From assembly GCF_019801215.1 (NCBI RefSeq), contig NZ_JAHVJO010000001.1:930001-994000 (forward strand): a stretch of 64,000 bases of DNA. The letters run 5' to 3'. The notes under the pieces were generated by a model, which was not told the DNA's origin, ran no database searches, and worked only from the letters and a program-made list of their open reading frames with translations. Below, piece after piece: positions 45,982 to 56,794 of this stretch. How positions within the stretch are numbered: the stretch's first letter is position 1; each line of letters opens with the position of its first letter. The stretch comes from Fictibacillus nanhaiensis. Lineage in GTDB: Bacteria; Bacillota; Bacilli; Bacillales; Fictibacillaceae. Made by a program: the position numbers and the translations under genes.

Positions 45982-47838
45982 CTACATGACCCGCTTAAAC
46001 ATTTTTTCGAGTTCATAAGTTGATAGGTGAATCGTAATGGGTCTGCCATGAGGACATGTATAAGGATCTTCTGAAGAACGAAGAGATTCTAATAACGCAA
46101 AGATCTCATCATTTCTTAGATGGTGGTTTGCTTTAATCGATCCTTTACATGACATCATTATGGCAGCTTCTTCTCTTAATTTTTCGATATCAATTTTCTT
46201 TTGTTCTAATACTTGCTGGATAATATCCGTAATCGTTTCTTTTTCATACCCATTAGGAAACCATTGCGGATGCTCTCTGACGATAAACGTATTCTGTCCA
46301 AACGGCTCCAGGAAAAGTCCAACCTTGCTAAAGAAGTCCAGATTCTCTTGAATAAAAAGAGCTTCTTGGGTTGTATATTCAAACGTATAGGGTACGGTTA
46401 AAAGCTGGACTTCCCTTTCAACTTCACCGACTTTCTTTTTAAAATATTCGTATTTGATTCGTTCTTGGGCAGCGTGTTGATCAATCATATAAAGGCCGTT
46501 TTCGTTTTGGGCAAGGATATACGTTCCATGCATCTGTCCGATTGGGTACAAAACGGGTATCTTCTCTGTACTCTTTTCTTCTATGTGTTTCATTTCTTCT
46601 TCCGTTGCTGAGGAAGACTGATTTCGATCCTCCAAAAAAATATCCATCATTTCTTTTATGTGAACGGACTCATTTTGATTAATCGTTTCAGCTACAACTG
46701 GGCTTGCTTCACGCTTATCGAATAGAGTTTTGGTTTTATCGTCAGGAAATGATTCCTTTGCTTTTTGACCATATTGAAAAGAAATCGCAGATTGGACGTC
46801 GATGTCTTTTTGCTTTTGTTCTTTTTTTTGAAAGTTCACTTCAGGAATCAATTGCTCAGCTTTCAAAGTTTTCCGTACTTCGTTTTCAACGAGTTGAACA
46901 AGTTCTGCTTCTTTACTCAACCTTGCTTCATGTTTAGAGGGATGTACGTTTACATCTATGATCGTTGGGTCCATCTTAACGGAGAGAACCGCGATCGGGA
47001 AACGTCCAATCGGTAAAAAGGTATGGTAAGCGTTCTGGATCGCTTTTGAAAGAGCGAAGTTTTTAATATACCGGCCATTCATAAATAACGAGATATACTG
47101 TCTAGATGCCCTGTTCAACTCAGGTTTTGCGACATACCCAGTAACTTCATAATCCAGCGATGTACATGAAACCGAAATCATGTTCTTGGCCGTCTGAATC
47201 CCATAAACAGAAGCAATGATCTGCAGCAAATTACCGTTTCCAGATGTTTGAAGCAATTCTTTGCCATTATGTTTCAATCGAAAAGAAACATTCGGATTAG
47301 CTAACGCAAGTCTATTAACAAGATCCGTGATTGTACCTAATTCAGTCTGTATTGTTTTTACGTGCTTAAGACGCGCAGGGGTATTATAAAACAAGTTACG
47401 GACAGTAAGATCTGTACCTTTTCTGCTATTCGTCTGCTGTTGTTTACGAATTTTTCCATTCTCAATGAACAAATACGTACCAGGTCCATTTCCTGTAGAA
47501 GACTTTAACTCGACTTGCGATACAGATGAAATACTTGGTAAGGCTTCCCCACGAAAGCCCATCGTTCGGATTTGAATAAGGTCTTGTTCACTTTTGATCT
47601 TACTGGTAGCATGGCGGTTAAAAGCAAGCACACAATCATCCGATTCAATACCGTCTCCATTATCTAAGACTCGAATAAGGGAGAGTCCCCCTTCTTCCAC
47701 TTCAATCTCAATTCTTGACGCATTTGCATCTATTGAATTTTCAACAAGTTCTTTTACAACAGAGGCCGGGCGCTCCACTACTTCTCCAGCAGCAATTTTA
47801 TTCGATAGATGTTCATCCAGCTGTATGATTCTGCCCAT
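45982..47838 (-). CDS. mutL: Mismatch repair protein MutL
   Basis: GHKL ATPase that couples mismatch recognition to strand removal. The 618-residue protein has the N-terminal motifs [22 protein letters not shown] and [11 protein letters not shown], and a C-terminal endonuclease domain with [18 protein letters not shown] and CPHGRPITI. The nicking endonuclease motif is expected for organisms that lack MutH. It starts 15 bp after mutS. Confidence 0.96.
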   Translation of the reverse strand: MGRIIQLDEHLSNKIAAGEVVERPASVVKELVENSIDANASRIEIEVEEGGLSLIRVLDNGDGIESDDCVLAFNRHATSKIKSEQDLIQIRTMGFRGEALPSISSVSQVELKSSTGNGPGTYLFIENGKIRKQQQTNSRKGTDLTVRNLFYNTPARLKHVKTIQTELGTITDLVNRLALANPNVSFRLKHNGKELLQTSGNGNLLQIIASVYGIQTAKNMISVSCTSLDYEVTGYVAKPELNRASRQYISLFMNGRYIKNFALSKAIQNAYHTFLPIGRFPIAVLSVKMDPTIIDVNVHPSKHEARLSKEAELVQLVENEVRKTLKAEQLIPEVNFQKKEQKQKDIDVQSAISFQYGQKAKESFPDDKTKTLFDKREASPVVAETINQNESVHIKEMMDIFLEDRNQSSSATEEEMKHIEEKSTEKIPVLYPIGQMHGTYILAQNENGLYMIDQHAAQERIKYEYFKKKVGEVEREVQLLTVPYTFEYTTQEALFIQENLDFFSKVGLFLEPFGQNTFIVREHPQWFPNGYEKETITDIIQQVLEQKKIDIEKLREEAAIMMSCKGSIKANHHLRNDEIFALLESLRSSEDPYTCPHGRPITIHLSTYELEKMFKRVM

Positions 47839-47853
47839 CTGTATCGCCTCCTT

Positions 47854-50448
47854 TTATTTCAGTTTAGTCTGCAGCTTATATAAAGCATTCATGGCATCTA
47901 GTGGTGTCATTTCTAGAACATTTATGGTCTTCAATTCCTTCAAGACATCCCATTCTTTAGAATCTCTTTTTCTGGATGATGGAACGTTATCTGAGAATAA
48001 GCTTAGCTGGCTTTCATTGATCTCTTTTTCTTTTGCTGCAGCGACTTCTAGATTAGGTAATGATTCTTTCATTTCTTGTTTTTCATACGTTTGCAGGATG
48101 GTTTTCGCTCTTTTAATAACCTCTTCCGGTAGTTCGGCAAGTTCAGCCACTTGAATTCCGAAGCTTTTATCAGCTTGTCCATCAATCACTTTATGCAAAA
48201 AGACAAGGCTGCCGTTCTCTTCTACCGCACTGACAAAAACATTTTTTAATGAGGATAGAGAATGTTCAAGTATAGTCAGTTCATGATAATGGGTTGAAAA
48301 AAGTGTTTTCGCTTGGATATTCTCATGAATAAATTCAATGATGGACTGAGCAAGAGCCATACCATCGTACGTGGAAGTACCTCGTCCGATTTCATCTAGC
48401 AGGATAAGACTGTTTTGTGTCGCACTCGTCAGCGCAAAGTTTGTTTCCAACATCTCAACCATAAACGTACTCTGACCACCGACTAAATCATCAGCAGCTC
48501 CGATTCGGGTGAAAATTTGATCAAATAATGGAAGTTCCGCTTTTTCGGCTGGAACAAAACAACCGATCTGCATCATGACAGATGTTAAAGCCAATTGTCT
48601 CATATACGTACTTTTTCCTGCCATGTTTGGTCCTGTGATCAACAGCATGTTTCTTTCCCTGTTCAACACGATATCGTTCGGAACATATTCTTGTGCATCC
48701 ATTACTTTTTCAACGACAGGATGACGGCCGCCTACGATGTTTACGTTCCCATTTTCAGAAACTTCAGGTCTTACGTAATGGTATTGTTCACTGATTGAGG
48801 CAAAGGATTGGATAACGTCGAGTTCTGATAGTACACCAGCCAATTGCTGTAGTCCTGGAATGAATTGTTTTACATATTCTCTGACTTCTAAAAATAAAGA
48901 ATACTCAAGTTCTGTAATCTTATCTTCTGCTTCTAAAATAACGCGTTCTTTTTCTTTGAGTTCAGGAGTGACGTAACGTTCGGCATTTGCTAAAGTCTGC
49001 TTTCGTTCATATCTCTCTACAGGAACCATTGAAAGGTTTGATTTCGTCACTTCAATGTAATATCCGAATATTTTATTAAAGCCGATTTTTAACGACTTGA
49101 TACCAGTAGACATTTTTTCTTGCTGTTCTAGTGCTGCTATCCATTCTTTTCCGTTCAGACTTGCATCTTTATATTCATCTAGCTGTGCATGATAGCCTTT
49201 TTTGATTATCCCGCCTTCTTTGATCTGAACGGGAGCTTCATCATGAATGGCTGAATCTAAATAATGAGCTAGTTCCTTATGATCTTTCATCTTTTCATAG
49301 ATTTCACAAGCATATGCCCCTGGGATTTGCTTTATTTTTTCTTTAAGCACAGGAACGCTCATAAGTGATCTCTTCAATTGCACTAAATCTCTTGGGCTAG
49401 CGTTGCCGTATGAAATTTTTGCGATAAGACGCTCCATATCATACACAGATTTTAACTGTTCTTTCATCTCTTCACGTATAAAAAATTCGTTGATAAGGTT
49501 TCCTACCAATTCCAGCCGTTTTTCAATCGTTTGCTTCACAAATAAAGGTTCTTCCACCCATTGCTTCAGCTTTCTTGCTCCCATAGCAGTCATCGTAGAA
49601 TCTAACAGCCACAATAACGAACCTTTTTTCCCTTTTCCACGTATGGACTCGGTTAATTCCAGGTTTCTTTTCGAAAAGGCATCTAGAATCATTCTTTTGT
49701 CATTTTGCTGGAATTCAACAGCTTTCAAATGGTCAAACGATCTTTTTTGTGTAAAGCTTAAATAGTGAAACAATCTTCCTGCTGCTTTTTTAACAGCTTC
49801 ATGTGATAGATTTTTAACCAGATGCTCGAACTTGGCATCTACCGTATTCTCAGCTTGAATAGAAACAAAGGCTTGTCCGTTTTGAATGATCGTCTCATTC
49901 CATAAACTATGTAATTCTCCATTACCAACGATTTCCTTAACACCGTGACTTAACAGCAATTGAATAAAGGGAAGATGATTTCCTTCATACGTATACCCTT
50001 TTAATTCACCAGTTGATAAGTCAGAGAGCACGTAAGCATACAAATTACCTTCTTTTTCAATAGAAACGAGGTAATTGTTCTCTCGATCTTGCAATAGATG
50101 ATCATCAATGACCGTTCCAGGTGTGATGATCTGAACGACTTCACGCTTCACTACGCCCACTGCTTGCTTTGGATCTTCAACTTGTTCACAGATTGCTACT
50201 TTATGGCCGTTCTCTACTAATGCTTTAATATATCCGGCAGAAGAATGGTAAGGAACACCGCACATCGGGATACGGTCTCGACTTCCACCATCTCTGCTCG
50301 TTAATGTAATCTCTAAAATCTGAGCTGCTTGAACAGCATCTTCAAAGAACATTTCATAAAAATCGCCTAAACGGAAAAATAAAAAGGCATCTTGGTGAGC
50401 TGCCTTGATAGATAAGTATTGTTGAATCATTGGAGTATATTGCGACAT
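47854..50448 (-). CDS. mutS: Mismatch repair protein MutS
   Basis: Recognises mispaired bases and short loops. About 864 residues from ATG 50448, which has TAGGTGA before it; a GTG three codons upstream overlaps that site. Mismatch wedge: GDFYEMFFEDA (Phe-x-Glu). ATPase domain: LLITGPNMAGKSTYMRQLALTSVMMQ, SLILLDEIGRGTSTYDGMALAQ and LFSTHYHELT. The C-terminal part carries the beta-clamp-type residues SQLSLF. The operon partner is mutL. Confidence 0.97.
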   Translation of the reverse strand: MSQYTPMIQQYLSIKAAHQDAFLFFRLGDFYEMFFEDAVQAAQILEITLTSRDGGSRDRIPMCGVPYHSSAGYIKALVENGHKVAICEQVEDPKQAVGVVKREVVQIITPGTVIDDHLLQDRENNYLVSIEKEGNLYAYVLSDLSTGELKGYTYEGNHLPFIQLLLSHGVKEIVGNGELHSLWNETIIQNGQAFVSIQAENTVDAKFEHLVKNLSHEAVKKAAGRLFHYLSFTQKRSFDHLKAVEFQQNDKRMILDAFSKRNLELTESIRGKGKKGSLLWLLDSTMTAMGARKLKQWVEEPLFVKQTIEKRLELVGNLINEFFIREEMKEQLKSVYDMERLIAKISYGNASPRDLVQLKRSLMSVPVLKEKIKQIPGAYACEIYEKMKDHKELAHYLDSAIHDEAPVQIKEGGIIKKGYHAQLDEYKDASLNGKEWIAALEQQEKMSTGIKSLKIGFNKIFGYYIEVTKSNLSMVPVERYERKQTLANAERYVTPELKEKERVILEAEDKITELEYSLFLEVREYVKQFIPGLQQLAGVLSELDVIQSFASISEQYHYVRPEVSENGNVNIVGGRHPVVEKVMDAQEYVPNDIVLNRERNMLLITGPNMAGKSTYMRQLALTSVMMQIGCFVPAEKAELPLFDQIFTRIGAADDLVGGQSTFMVEMLETNFALTSATQNSLILLDEIGRGTSTYDGMALAQSIIEFIHENIQAKTLFSTHYHELTILEHSLSSLKNVFVSAVEENGSLVFLHKVIDGQADKSFGIQVAELAELPEEVIKRAKTILQTYEKQEMKESLPNLEVAAAKEKEINESQLSLFSDNVPSSRKRDSKEWDVLKELKTINVLEMTPLDAMNALYKLQTKLK

Positions 50449-50526
50449 TTTTTTCACCTATTTTCATAACTTTCGATGTTGTTATTATAGCATAACTCAA
50501 GACGTCTTTTCGTTTTTGTGAGCATG

Positions 50527-50553
50527 AAAAAAACGGGAAGACTACTCCCCGCT
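50527..50553 (-). terminator. cotE terminator
   Basis: Stem CGGGGAG/CTTCCCG, with G-T pairs, followed by T7 on the minus strand. Confidence 0.75.
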
Positions 50554-50560
50554 TTAGCTT

Positions 50561-51133
50561 TTATTCTTCTAAGTCCCCAATTAGGAAATTAGGATCCAGA
50601 TCTTCAAAGTCTTCTTCATCAACGTCATACTCCCAATCTCTTGTATTCTCATCATCAAAGCCGTCAGGATTCACATATACACATACTTTTGTTTCACCGA
50701 TAATTTCACATACAAACTCTCTTTCTACTTGAACAATGACTTTATTTCCGTTAGGAGAGATCGTAGCTTCTAGCGTATTAGGTTCTTGTAATGCACGGCA
50801 TGATACTTCATACTGGTTACCCATCGCATGTTTATCTCTTACACTTAGGTCGACCTTATCTTTAAAATGAATCGTTTCGGTTACTACTTCAGTTCTTGTA
50901 TTATCGTTATAAGAATACCAGACATTAATATCATAGCTTCCTTCCACTTCAACACATTCATCATTTCTTTTTGGTTTGTAAGCATGATTGATGATCCAGC
51001 AACCTAAAATGCTGCTAGGACGGTGACTGGGTGCTATCGTATGTGTGGCTTGAGAAAACTTTCTCCCTTTACCGCATACCGCTTTCGTAATGATCTCTCT
51101 GTAAGTCAACTCCTGTTCAACGCGTCTAGACAT
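50561..51133 (-). CDS. cotE: Outer spore coat assembly protein CotE
   Basis: CotE organises the outer spore coat. About 190 residues: [41 protein letters not shown], the highly conserved [37 protein letters not shown], and a long acidic tail ([24 protein letters not shown]). ATG 51133 follows GAGGAGGGA and gives an N-terminus slightly longer than that of B. subtilis CotE. Located upstream of mutS, as in Bacillus. Confidence 0.96.
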   Translation of the reverse strand: MSRRVEQELTYREIITKAVCGKGRKFSQATHTIAPSHRPSSILGCWIINHAYKPKRNDECVEVEGSYDINVWYSYNDNTRTEVVTETIHFKDKVDLSVRDKHAMGNQYEVSCRALQEPNTLEATISPNGNKVIVQVEREFVCEIIGETKVCVYVNPDGFDDENTRDWEYDVDEEDFEDLDPNFLIGDLEE

Positions 51134-51302
51134 ACCTAAATCCCTCCTCATCCGATCTCCATACATTTTATGCGGGGCAAATGCCTATTGTGCTAATTAA
51201 TCCAAATTTCAGGGAATTAGTCTATGTATATGGGCTCTTGTTGTCCATAGTTCTTAAAATAATATTTTGATTACGGTACGTGAAATTTTTCTGTTTGTAT
51301 CA

Positions 51303-51337
51303 AAAAAACACGATACACATGAAAGTGTACCGCGTTT
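51303..51337 (-). terminator. ricA terminator
   Basis: Twelve-bp stem AACGCGGTACAC/GTGTATCGTGTT with wobble pairs and T7 on the minus strand. Confidence 0.8.
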
Positions 51338-51354
51338 CTTAAGATTACTTGCTA

Positions 51355-51789
51355 TTAGTGACAGCCACAGCCGCCTGGTGAACATCCTTCTTGTGAGCCT
51401 GTAGTTCCTTTTAGAAGATCGCCGCCTGTAGACTCGATGATTTCATCTGTCACTTTGTTTGAGATCGTATGAGAAACCATCTGTAAAATGTCATTCACAT
51501 CACTCTGAGACTGTTTAAATTCCTGAACGACAGGAATGCTGTCAAGTTCAGCCATCAACGCATCAATCTTCGTTTCCACTTCTTTTGAAGCTTCATGCTT
51601 TTGATAGTGCTGAAGGTTAACTGCTTGTTTTTGAAGGTTCTTGATTTGTCCCATCAGTTTAGCTACATTACCATTCGTGTTGATCTGTGCTTCAGCTTTC
51701 TTGAAAAATTCAACTTCTTCAGTCGTCGCAATCATCTTTGCAAGTTCTTTTGCTTTACCTAATATTTCTTCTTTCGTATATGTTGTCAT
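51355..51789 (-). CDS. ricA: RicA (YmcA), RNase Y-associated Fe-S regulator
   Basis: RicA (YmcA) works with RicF (YlbF) and RicT (YaaT) to steer RNase Y and promote competence, biofilm and sporulation. The 144-residue protein has the YlbF/YmcA helical domain (KEEILGKAKELAKMIATTEEVEFFKKAEAQIN...LMGQIKNLQKQAVNLQHYQ) and a Cys-rich end (QEGCSPGGCGCH), with three Cys for the cluster reported in this complex. It starts at the TAATG overlap with miaB. RNase Y is encoded 8 kb away in the same window. Confidence 0.93.
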   Translation of the reverse strand: MTTYTKEEILGKAKELAKMIATTEEVEFFKKAEAQINTNGNVAKLMGQIKNLQKQAVNLQHYQKHEASKEVETKIDALMAELDSIPVVQEFKQSQSDVNDILQMVSHTISNKVTDEIIESTGGDLLKGTTGSQEGCSPGGCGCH

Positions 51790-53318
51790 TAGTTTACCAC
51801 CTCTGATTTTTCTTCGATCCAGTCTCCACCAAGGTTCCATGTTTTTGCATCAGTTATTTTTACTTTAACAATCTCACCGATTAAATGTTTAGGTGCCCTG
51901 AAATTTACAACCTTGTTCGATCCCGTATGCCCAGTTAATACATCTGGATTTTTCTTGCTTTCACCTTCAACAAGCACTTCAACTACTTTACCTACAAAAG
52001 CTTGGTTCTTTTTCAGAGAAATATCGTTTAACACACTGTTTAAGCGTTGAAGCCGTTCTCGTTTCACTTCCATCGGAACATTGTCTTTCATTTTCGCAGC
52101 AGGTGTTCCTTCTCTCGGGGAATAAATAAAGGTATAGGCTGCGTCGTATTCCACTTCTTTAACGAGAGTGATCGTTTCCTCAAATTGTTCATCCGTTTCA
52201 TTAGGGAAACCGACGATTATATCTGTTGTTAGAGCAGCATTTGGTACAGCCTCTTTAATTTTTTTCACTAATTCCAAATAATGCTCTCTTGAATATTTAC
52301 GAGCCATTAATTTTAAGATCTCGCTGTTTCCATGCTGCACAGGCAGATGGATATGCTCCACGATGTTGCCGCCTTTTGCAAGCACCTCAATTAAACGGTC
52401 ATCAAAATCACGCGGATGACTTGTTGTGAATCTGAGCCTCGGAATATCGATCTTGCGGATTTCATCCATCAGATCACCAAGTCCGTAGTTCAAGTCTTCA
52501 AAATCCTTGCCGTAAGCATTTACATTTTGTCCTAAAAGCGTAACTTCTTTATATCCTTCTCTTGCCAGCTGACGGACTTCTTCGATAATATCCTGAGGAT
52601 GTCTGCTTCTTTCTTTTCCTCGTGTATAAGGTACGATACAATACGTACAAAACTTGTCACAGCCGTACATAATGTTTACCCAGCCTTTAACATTTCCTTT
52701 GCGTTTTCTTGGAAGGTTCTCAACAATATCCCCTTCTTTAGACCATACTTCAACGACCATCTCTTTTGAGAATAAGGCATTTTCAATGATTTGAGGCAAT
52801 CGATGAATATTATGAGTTCCAAAGATCATATCGACTTGAGGATAAGTTGATAAAATACGGTTTACGACTGATTCTTCCTGTGACATACAGCCGCACACGC
52901 CTAAGAGCAGATTAGGATTGTTTGCTTTTGTATGTTTCAAATGACCCAGTTCACCAAACACTTTGTTTTCAGCATTTTCACGAATGGCACATGTATTAAG
53001 AAGAATAACGTCCGCATCTTCCGTACTATCAGTCACTTCATATCCCATTTCATTGAGTATACCAGCCATGATCTCCGTGTCATGTTCGTTCATTTGACAA
53101 CCGTACGTTCGAATATAGAACTTCTTGCCCATTCCGATATCTTTTAAATTCTCTGGAATCGAAAAGTCCTTTAAAATTTGTGTCTGTTCTTTGCCTCGCT
53201 TCTTCGCATCTTTTAAAGAAGGAGGAGCATAAGTGGTTTGAAAGTATTGTGAGTAGTCTCTTTTTTTATGATCTATTTCCTTATGATTGTCTTTCGTAGT
53301 ATCCAAGACGTATTTCAC
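51789..53318 (-). CDS. miaB: tRNA-i6A37 methylthiotransferase MiaB
   Basis: Radical SAM enzyme that adds the 2-methylthio group to MiaA-modified tRNA. The 509-residue protein has the UPF0004 domain with its Cys ([27 protein letters not shown]), the radical SAM triad CDKFCTYC, and a TRAM domain at the end ([47 protein letters not shown]). GTG at 53318 gives the family length; TTG at 53306 is the alternative. Overlaps ricA by one base. Confidence 0.96.
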   Translation of the reverse strand: MKYVLDTTKDNHKEIDHKKRDYSQYFQTTYAPPSLKDAKKRGKEQTQILKDFSIPENLKDIGMGKKFYIRTYGCQMNEHDTEIMAGILNEMGYEVTDSTEDADVILLNTCAIRENAENKVFGELGHLKHTKANNPNLLLGVCGCMSQEESVVNRILSTYPQVDMIFGTHNIHRLPQIIENALFSKEMVVEVWSKEGDIVENLPRKRKGNVKGWVNIMYGCDKFCTYCIVPYTRGKERSRHPQDIIEEVRQLAREGYKEVTLLGQNVNAYGKDFEDLNYGLGDLMDEIRKIDIPRLRFTTSHPRDFDDRLIEVLAKGGNIVEHIHLPVQHGNSEILKLMARKYSREHYLELVKKIKEAVPNAALTTDIIVGFPNETDEQFEETITLVKEVEYDAAYTFIYSPREGTPAAKMKDNVPMEVKRERLQRLNSVLNDISLKKNQAFVGKVVEVLVEGESKKNPDVLTGHTGSNKVVNFRAPKHLIGEIVKVKITDAKTWNLGGDWIEEKSEVVN

Positions 53319-53485
53319 TCCTTACTGCCGTTCATTCCATTTTGTTCTTAACTTAACTCATATAAGCCTGTCTTTTAAATCCAACTGTAACATTATATCA
53401 AATTATTGGTTAATAGTTAAATGTGAATTCTCGTTAGTTTACATAAAATTAATATAGTAAACTAAAGTCTCTTTCCACACAAATA

Positions 53486-53512
53486 AAAAAGAAGGATAAA
53501 CTCCTTCTTTTT
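53486..53512 (-). terminator. kbl terminator
   Basis: Stem AAAAAGAAGGA/TCCTTCTTTTT on the minus strand, immediately after the kbl stop. Confidence 0.8.
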
Positions 53513-53514
53513 GG

Positions 53515-54690
53515 CTAAATGATCTCTAGTTCTTTGCCTGCTTTTTCAAAAGCATCCAGTGCTGCTTGCAGTTCCTCTTTTGTATGCTGAGCGGTCACGA
53601 TCGTACGAACGCGTGCTTTTCCTTTTGCCACAGTTGGGAACGCGATCCCTTGCGCAAAAACACCATATTTTAAGAGTGTATCCGATAATCGATGTGCAAG
53701 TGCATCATCCCCGATAATGACAGGCGTAATTGGCGTTTCACTCACACCCGTATCAAACCCAAGATTTTTTAATCCTTCTTTAAAAAACCTTGTGTTCTCC
53801 CAGAGACGCTCCATATGTTCTGGTTCTTCTTCAAGTACATCAATCGCTGCCGAACTTGCAGCGATTACTGCAGGCGGGTGTGAAGTACTGAATAGGAATG
53901 GACGGCCTTTATGGATCAGATAATCTCTTAACGTTTGCGTACTTGCAATATAGCCGCCTAACACACCAATTGCTTTACTCAACGTTCCTACTTGAATGTG
54001 AACACGTCCGTTCAGGTTAAAATGATCAATCGTTCCACGTCCGTTGTTCCCGAGAACACCGCTTGCATGAGCATCATCTACCATAACGAGAGCATCATAC
54101 TTTTCAGCAAGCTCAACGATCCCCGGAAGCGGCGCGATGTTGCCATCCATTGAGAATACACCATCAGTAACAACAATTCTCTTTCTATATTCTTGCGTCT
54201 CTTTTAATGCAGCTTCTAAATCTTCTAGATCCACATGCTTATAGATTCTTCTTTTCGCTTTCGTTAAACGGATTCCATCGATGATTGAGGCATGATTCAA
54301 TTCATCTGAAATAACAACATCTTGATCTGTAAGAATCGCAGATAAGATTCCTTGATTCGTCGAAAAACCTGATTGGAATACAAGACAAGCTTCTGTATGC
54401 TTGAATTTAGCCAGCTTCTGTTCAAATTCTTCATGCATGGACAATGTACCCGCGATCGTTCGGACTGAACCTGTACCTACACCAAACTCTTCAACTGCTT
54501 GTAATGCCGCTTGTTTCATTTTCGGGTGGCTCGTCAAGCCTAAATAGTTGTTAGAAGAAAGCTGAATCACTTCCTTGCCGTTAATCACTACTTTAGAACC
54601 TTGTTCTGACTCAAGAGGAACGAGTTTTCTAAATGTCCCCTCTTCTTTCATCTGATCTAATTCTTTTTGTAGATATTCGAAACCTTTCAT
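53515..54690 (-). CDS. kbl: Glycine C-acetyltransferase (2-amino-3-ketobutyrate CoA ligase)
   Basis: Second step of threonine degradation: cleaves 2-amino-3-oxobutyrate with CoA to glycine and acetyl-CoA. About 391 residues of the alpha-oxoamine synthase family: [58 protein letters not shown] and the PLP-Lys segment [19 protein letters not shown] 54690 follows GAGGAG. It lies 17 bp after tdh, which supplies its substrate. Confidence 0.95.
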   Translation of the reverse strand: MKGFEYLQKELDQMKEEGTFRKLVPLESEQGSKVVINGKEVIQLSSNNYLGLTSHPKMKQAALQAVEEFGVGTGSVRTIAGTLSMHEEFEQKLAKFKHTEACLVFQSGFSTNQGILSAILTDQDVVISDELNHASIIDGIRLTKAKRRIYKHVDLEDLEAALKETQEYRKRIVVTDGVFSMDGNIAPLPGIVELAEKYDALVMVDDAHASGVLGNNGRGTIDHFNLNGRVHIQVGTLSKAIGVLGGYIASTQTLRDYLIHKGRPFLFSTSHPPAVIAASSAAIDVLEEEPEHMERLWENTRFFKEGLKNLGFDTGVSETPITPVIIGDDALAHRLSDTLLKYGVFAQGIAFPTVAKGKARVRTIVTAQHTKEELQAALDAFEKAGKELEII

Positions 54691-54707
54691 CACTATCAAT
54701 CTCCTCT

Positions 54708-55736
54708 CTACGGAATAAGAACTACTTTTCCACAATTACCTTTTATCATTAAATCAAACCCTTCTTCAAAGCGTTCCATTGGAAGAGTGTGGGTAATAAT
54801 CGTTTCTGGGTGCATGCTCCCTGATTGTAGCAATCCAGAAACTTGCTGCCATGTTTCATACATTTTTCTGCCGGTGATTCCTTGTACTGTAATCCCTTTA
54901 AAAACAACGTCGTTCGTAAGGTCAATCTCAACTGGCTTCACTGGAAGACTTAAGATCGATACACGTCCTCCGTTTGTTATCATCTTGAAACCTTGGTTGA
55001 TGGCAACAGGATGTCCGCTCATCTCACAAACCACATCTACACCATTTCCGTCTGTAAGCTCTAAAACTCTATTAACAGGATCTTCATTTTTCGGGTTAAT
55101 GACTTCTGAAGCTCCCACTTTTTTTGCCAAGTCAAGACGGTATTCATTGAGGTCCAAAGCGATTACTTGGCTTGCTCCTGCTGCCTTAGCAACATTAACT
55201 GCCATGATTCCGATCGGTCCACACCCGATAACAGCAACTGTTTTCCCCGCTACATCTCCAGCTAATACCGTGTGGACTGCATTCCCCATTGGCTCTTGTA
55301 TAGACCCGTGTTCAAAAGACATGTTCGGATCATTTATCCAGATGTTTTCTGCTGGCATCGCAACGTATTCCGCAAAGCAGCCATTCGTATCTACACCAAT
55401 AATTTTTGTGTTCTTGCAGATATGGAATTGTCCTTTTAAGCATTGAGGACAAGAATGACAAACAATATGTGTTTCAGCAGAGACATGATCTCCTACTTTT
55501 ACATTCGTAACAGAATTTCCGATCCTTTCAACTACACCTGAAAACTCGTGACCAAAAATATAAGGAGGCTTCACACGGCTCTCTGACCACTCATCCCACG
55601 TATAAATATGGACATCAGTTCCACAGATGGAAGTCGCTCTTACTTTAATCAATACCTCATTTTCATTTATCTCAGGTATATCTACCGTTTCTAATCTAGC
55701 ACCATACCCAGCGTGATGCTTAACAATTGCTTTCAT
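54708..55736 (-). CDS. tdh: L-threonine 3-dehydrogenase
   Basis: Zinc- and NAD-dependent oxidation of threonine to 2-amino-3-oxobutyrate. About 342 residues: catalytic Zn residues in [15 protein letters not shown] and IFGHEFSG, a structural Cys4 zinc lobe ([15 protein letters not shown]), NAD motif [12 protein letters not shown], and [23 protein letters not shown] 55736 follows GGAAGG; a GTG seven codons upstream is less well placed. Pairs with kbl in one operon. Confidence 0.95.
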   Translation of the reverse strand: MKAIVKHHAGYGARLETVDIPEINENEVLIKVRATSICGTDVHIYTWDEWSESRVKPPYIFGHEFSGVVERIGNSVTNVKVGDHVSAETHIVCHSCPQCLKGQFHICKNTKIIGVDTNGCFAEYVAMPAENIWINDPNMSFEHGSIQEPMGNAVHTVLAGDVAGKTVAVIGCGPIGIMAVNVAKAAGASQVIALDLNEYRLDLAKKVGASEVINPKNEDPVNRVLELTDGNGVDVVCEMSGHPVAINQGFKMITNGGRVSILSLPVKPVEIDLTNDVVFKGITVQGITGRKMYETWQQVSGLLQSGSMHPETIITHTLPMERFEEGFDLMIKGNCGKVVLIP

Positions 55737-55884
55737 TTTTCCTTCCAAGCTGAACACTCCTCACTAAACATCAATATCAATCCCAACATTATTGTACATT
55801 TAATAGATAATGAGGTAAAGAGCAGTGTTCACACGAGGTGGACATTCGCAGATACCAAAAAAAATGTGCGAATTTTTTTCAAAA

Positions 55885-55919
55885 GAGAAAAAGCCTCCTC
55901 CTTTAAAAAAGGAGAAGGA
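55885..55919 (-). terminator. korB terminator
   Basis: Stem CCTTCTCCTTT/AAAGGAGGAGG with one wobble pair and TTTTTCTC following on the minus strand. Confidence 0.8.
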
Positions 55920-55926
55920 CTCATAC

Positions 55927-56793
55927 TTACATAAATTCTGTCATTAGTTCATTGAACTTTTCTTCTGGGAGGTTCAAGTCCATTTTCGCAAGAGCTTCCT
56001 TGCTGTAGCCATGCGCTAGATCTTGGTATGATGGTTTAACTTTGTCTTGATAGATGATGCCTTTTACAAGACCTTTGTTCTCCATCAATGTCTGCATCGC
56101 CATCATTCGGTTAGACGAATCGTAATTCTCTATTGTTCCTAATGAAATCAGATGCTCTTTAAACCAGTCATACGTGTTTACTTTATTGTAGGTTACACAT
56201 GGTGAGAATACATTGATTAAAGAGAATCCTTTGTGATTAATACCCTCTTCAATAATGGATGTTAATTCTTTTAAGTCGGTAGAGAAACTTTGAGCAACAA
56301 ATGTCGCGCCAGCTGTTAAGGCAAGTTCCATAATTCCGATAGCAGATTCAACAGAACCTTCAGGTGTACTCTTCGTTTTAAATCCAACATCAGAACGTGG
56401 AGATGTCTGCCCTTTTGTTAAACCATAAATCTGGTTATCCATTACGATGTAAGTGATATCAATGTTTCTTCTAATCGCGTGTACCGTATGACCCATACCG
56501 ATCGCAAAACCATCACCGTCACCGCCAGAAGCTATAACCGTGAGATCTCGGTTTGCCATCTTAACACCTTGTGCAATTGGAAGAGACCGTCCATGGATCC
56601 CGTGGAATCCGTACGATTTAATGTACCCGGAGATACGACCTGAACAGCCGATTCCTGATACAACAGCAAGATTATCTGGTTCTAAACCGACATTTGCAGC
56701 AGCTCTTTGAATAGCTGCTTGTACGGAGAAATCGCCACAACCCGGACACCAGTTAGGTTTTATACTGTTACGAAAATCTTTAAATGTAGCCAT
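55927..56793 (-). CDS. korB: 2-oxoacid:ferredoxin oxidoreductase, beta subunit
   Basis: TPP-binding half of a two-subunit 2-oxoacid oxidoreductase, probably of the 2-oxoglutarate type. The 288-residue protein has the N-terminal NWCPGCGDFSVQ Cys pair, GIGCSGRISGYIKSYGFHGIHGRSLPIAQG, and the TPP motif GGDGDGFAIGMGHTVHAIRRN...MDNQIYGLTKGQTSP. It follows the alpha subunit by one base, so the two form an operon. In aerobic bacilli the pair is often called KorAB; the exact 2-oxoacid is inferred. Confidence 0.9.
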   Translation of the reverse strand: MATFKDFRNSIKPNWCPGCGDFSVQAAIQRAAANVGLEPDNLAVVSGIGCSGRISGYIKSYGFHGIHGRSLPIAQGVKMANRDLTVIASGGDGDGFAIGMGHTVHAIRRNIDITYIVMDNQIYGLTKGQTSPRSDVGFKTKSTPEGSVESAIGIMELALTAGATFVAQSFSTDLKELTSIIEEGINHKGFSLINVFSPCVTYNKVNTYDWFKEHLISLGTIENYDSSNRMMAMQTLMENKGLVKGIIYQDKVKPSYQDLAHGYSKEALAKMDLNLPEEKFNELMTEFM

Positions 56794-56794
56794 A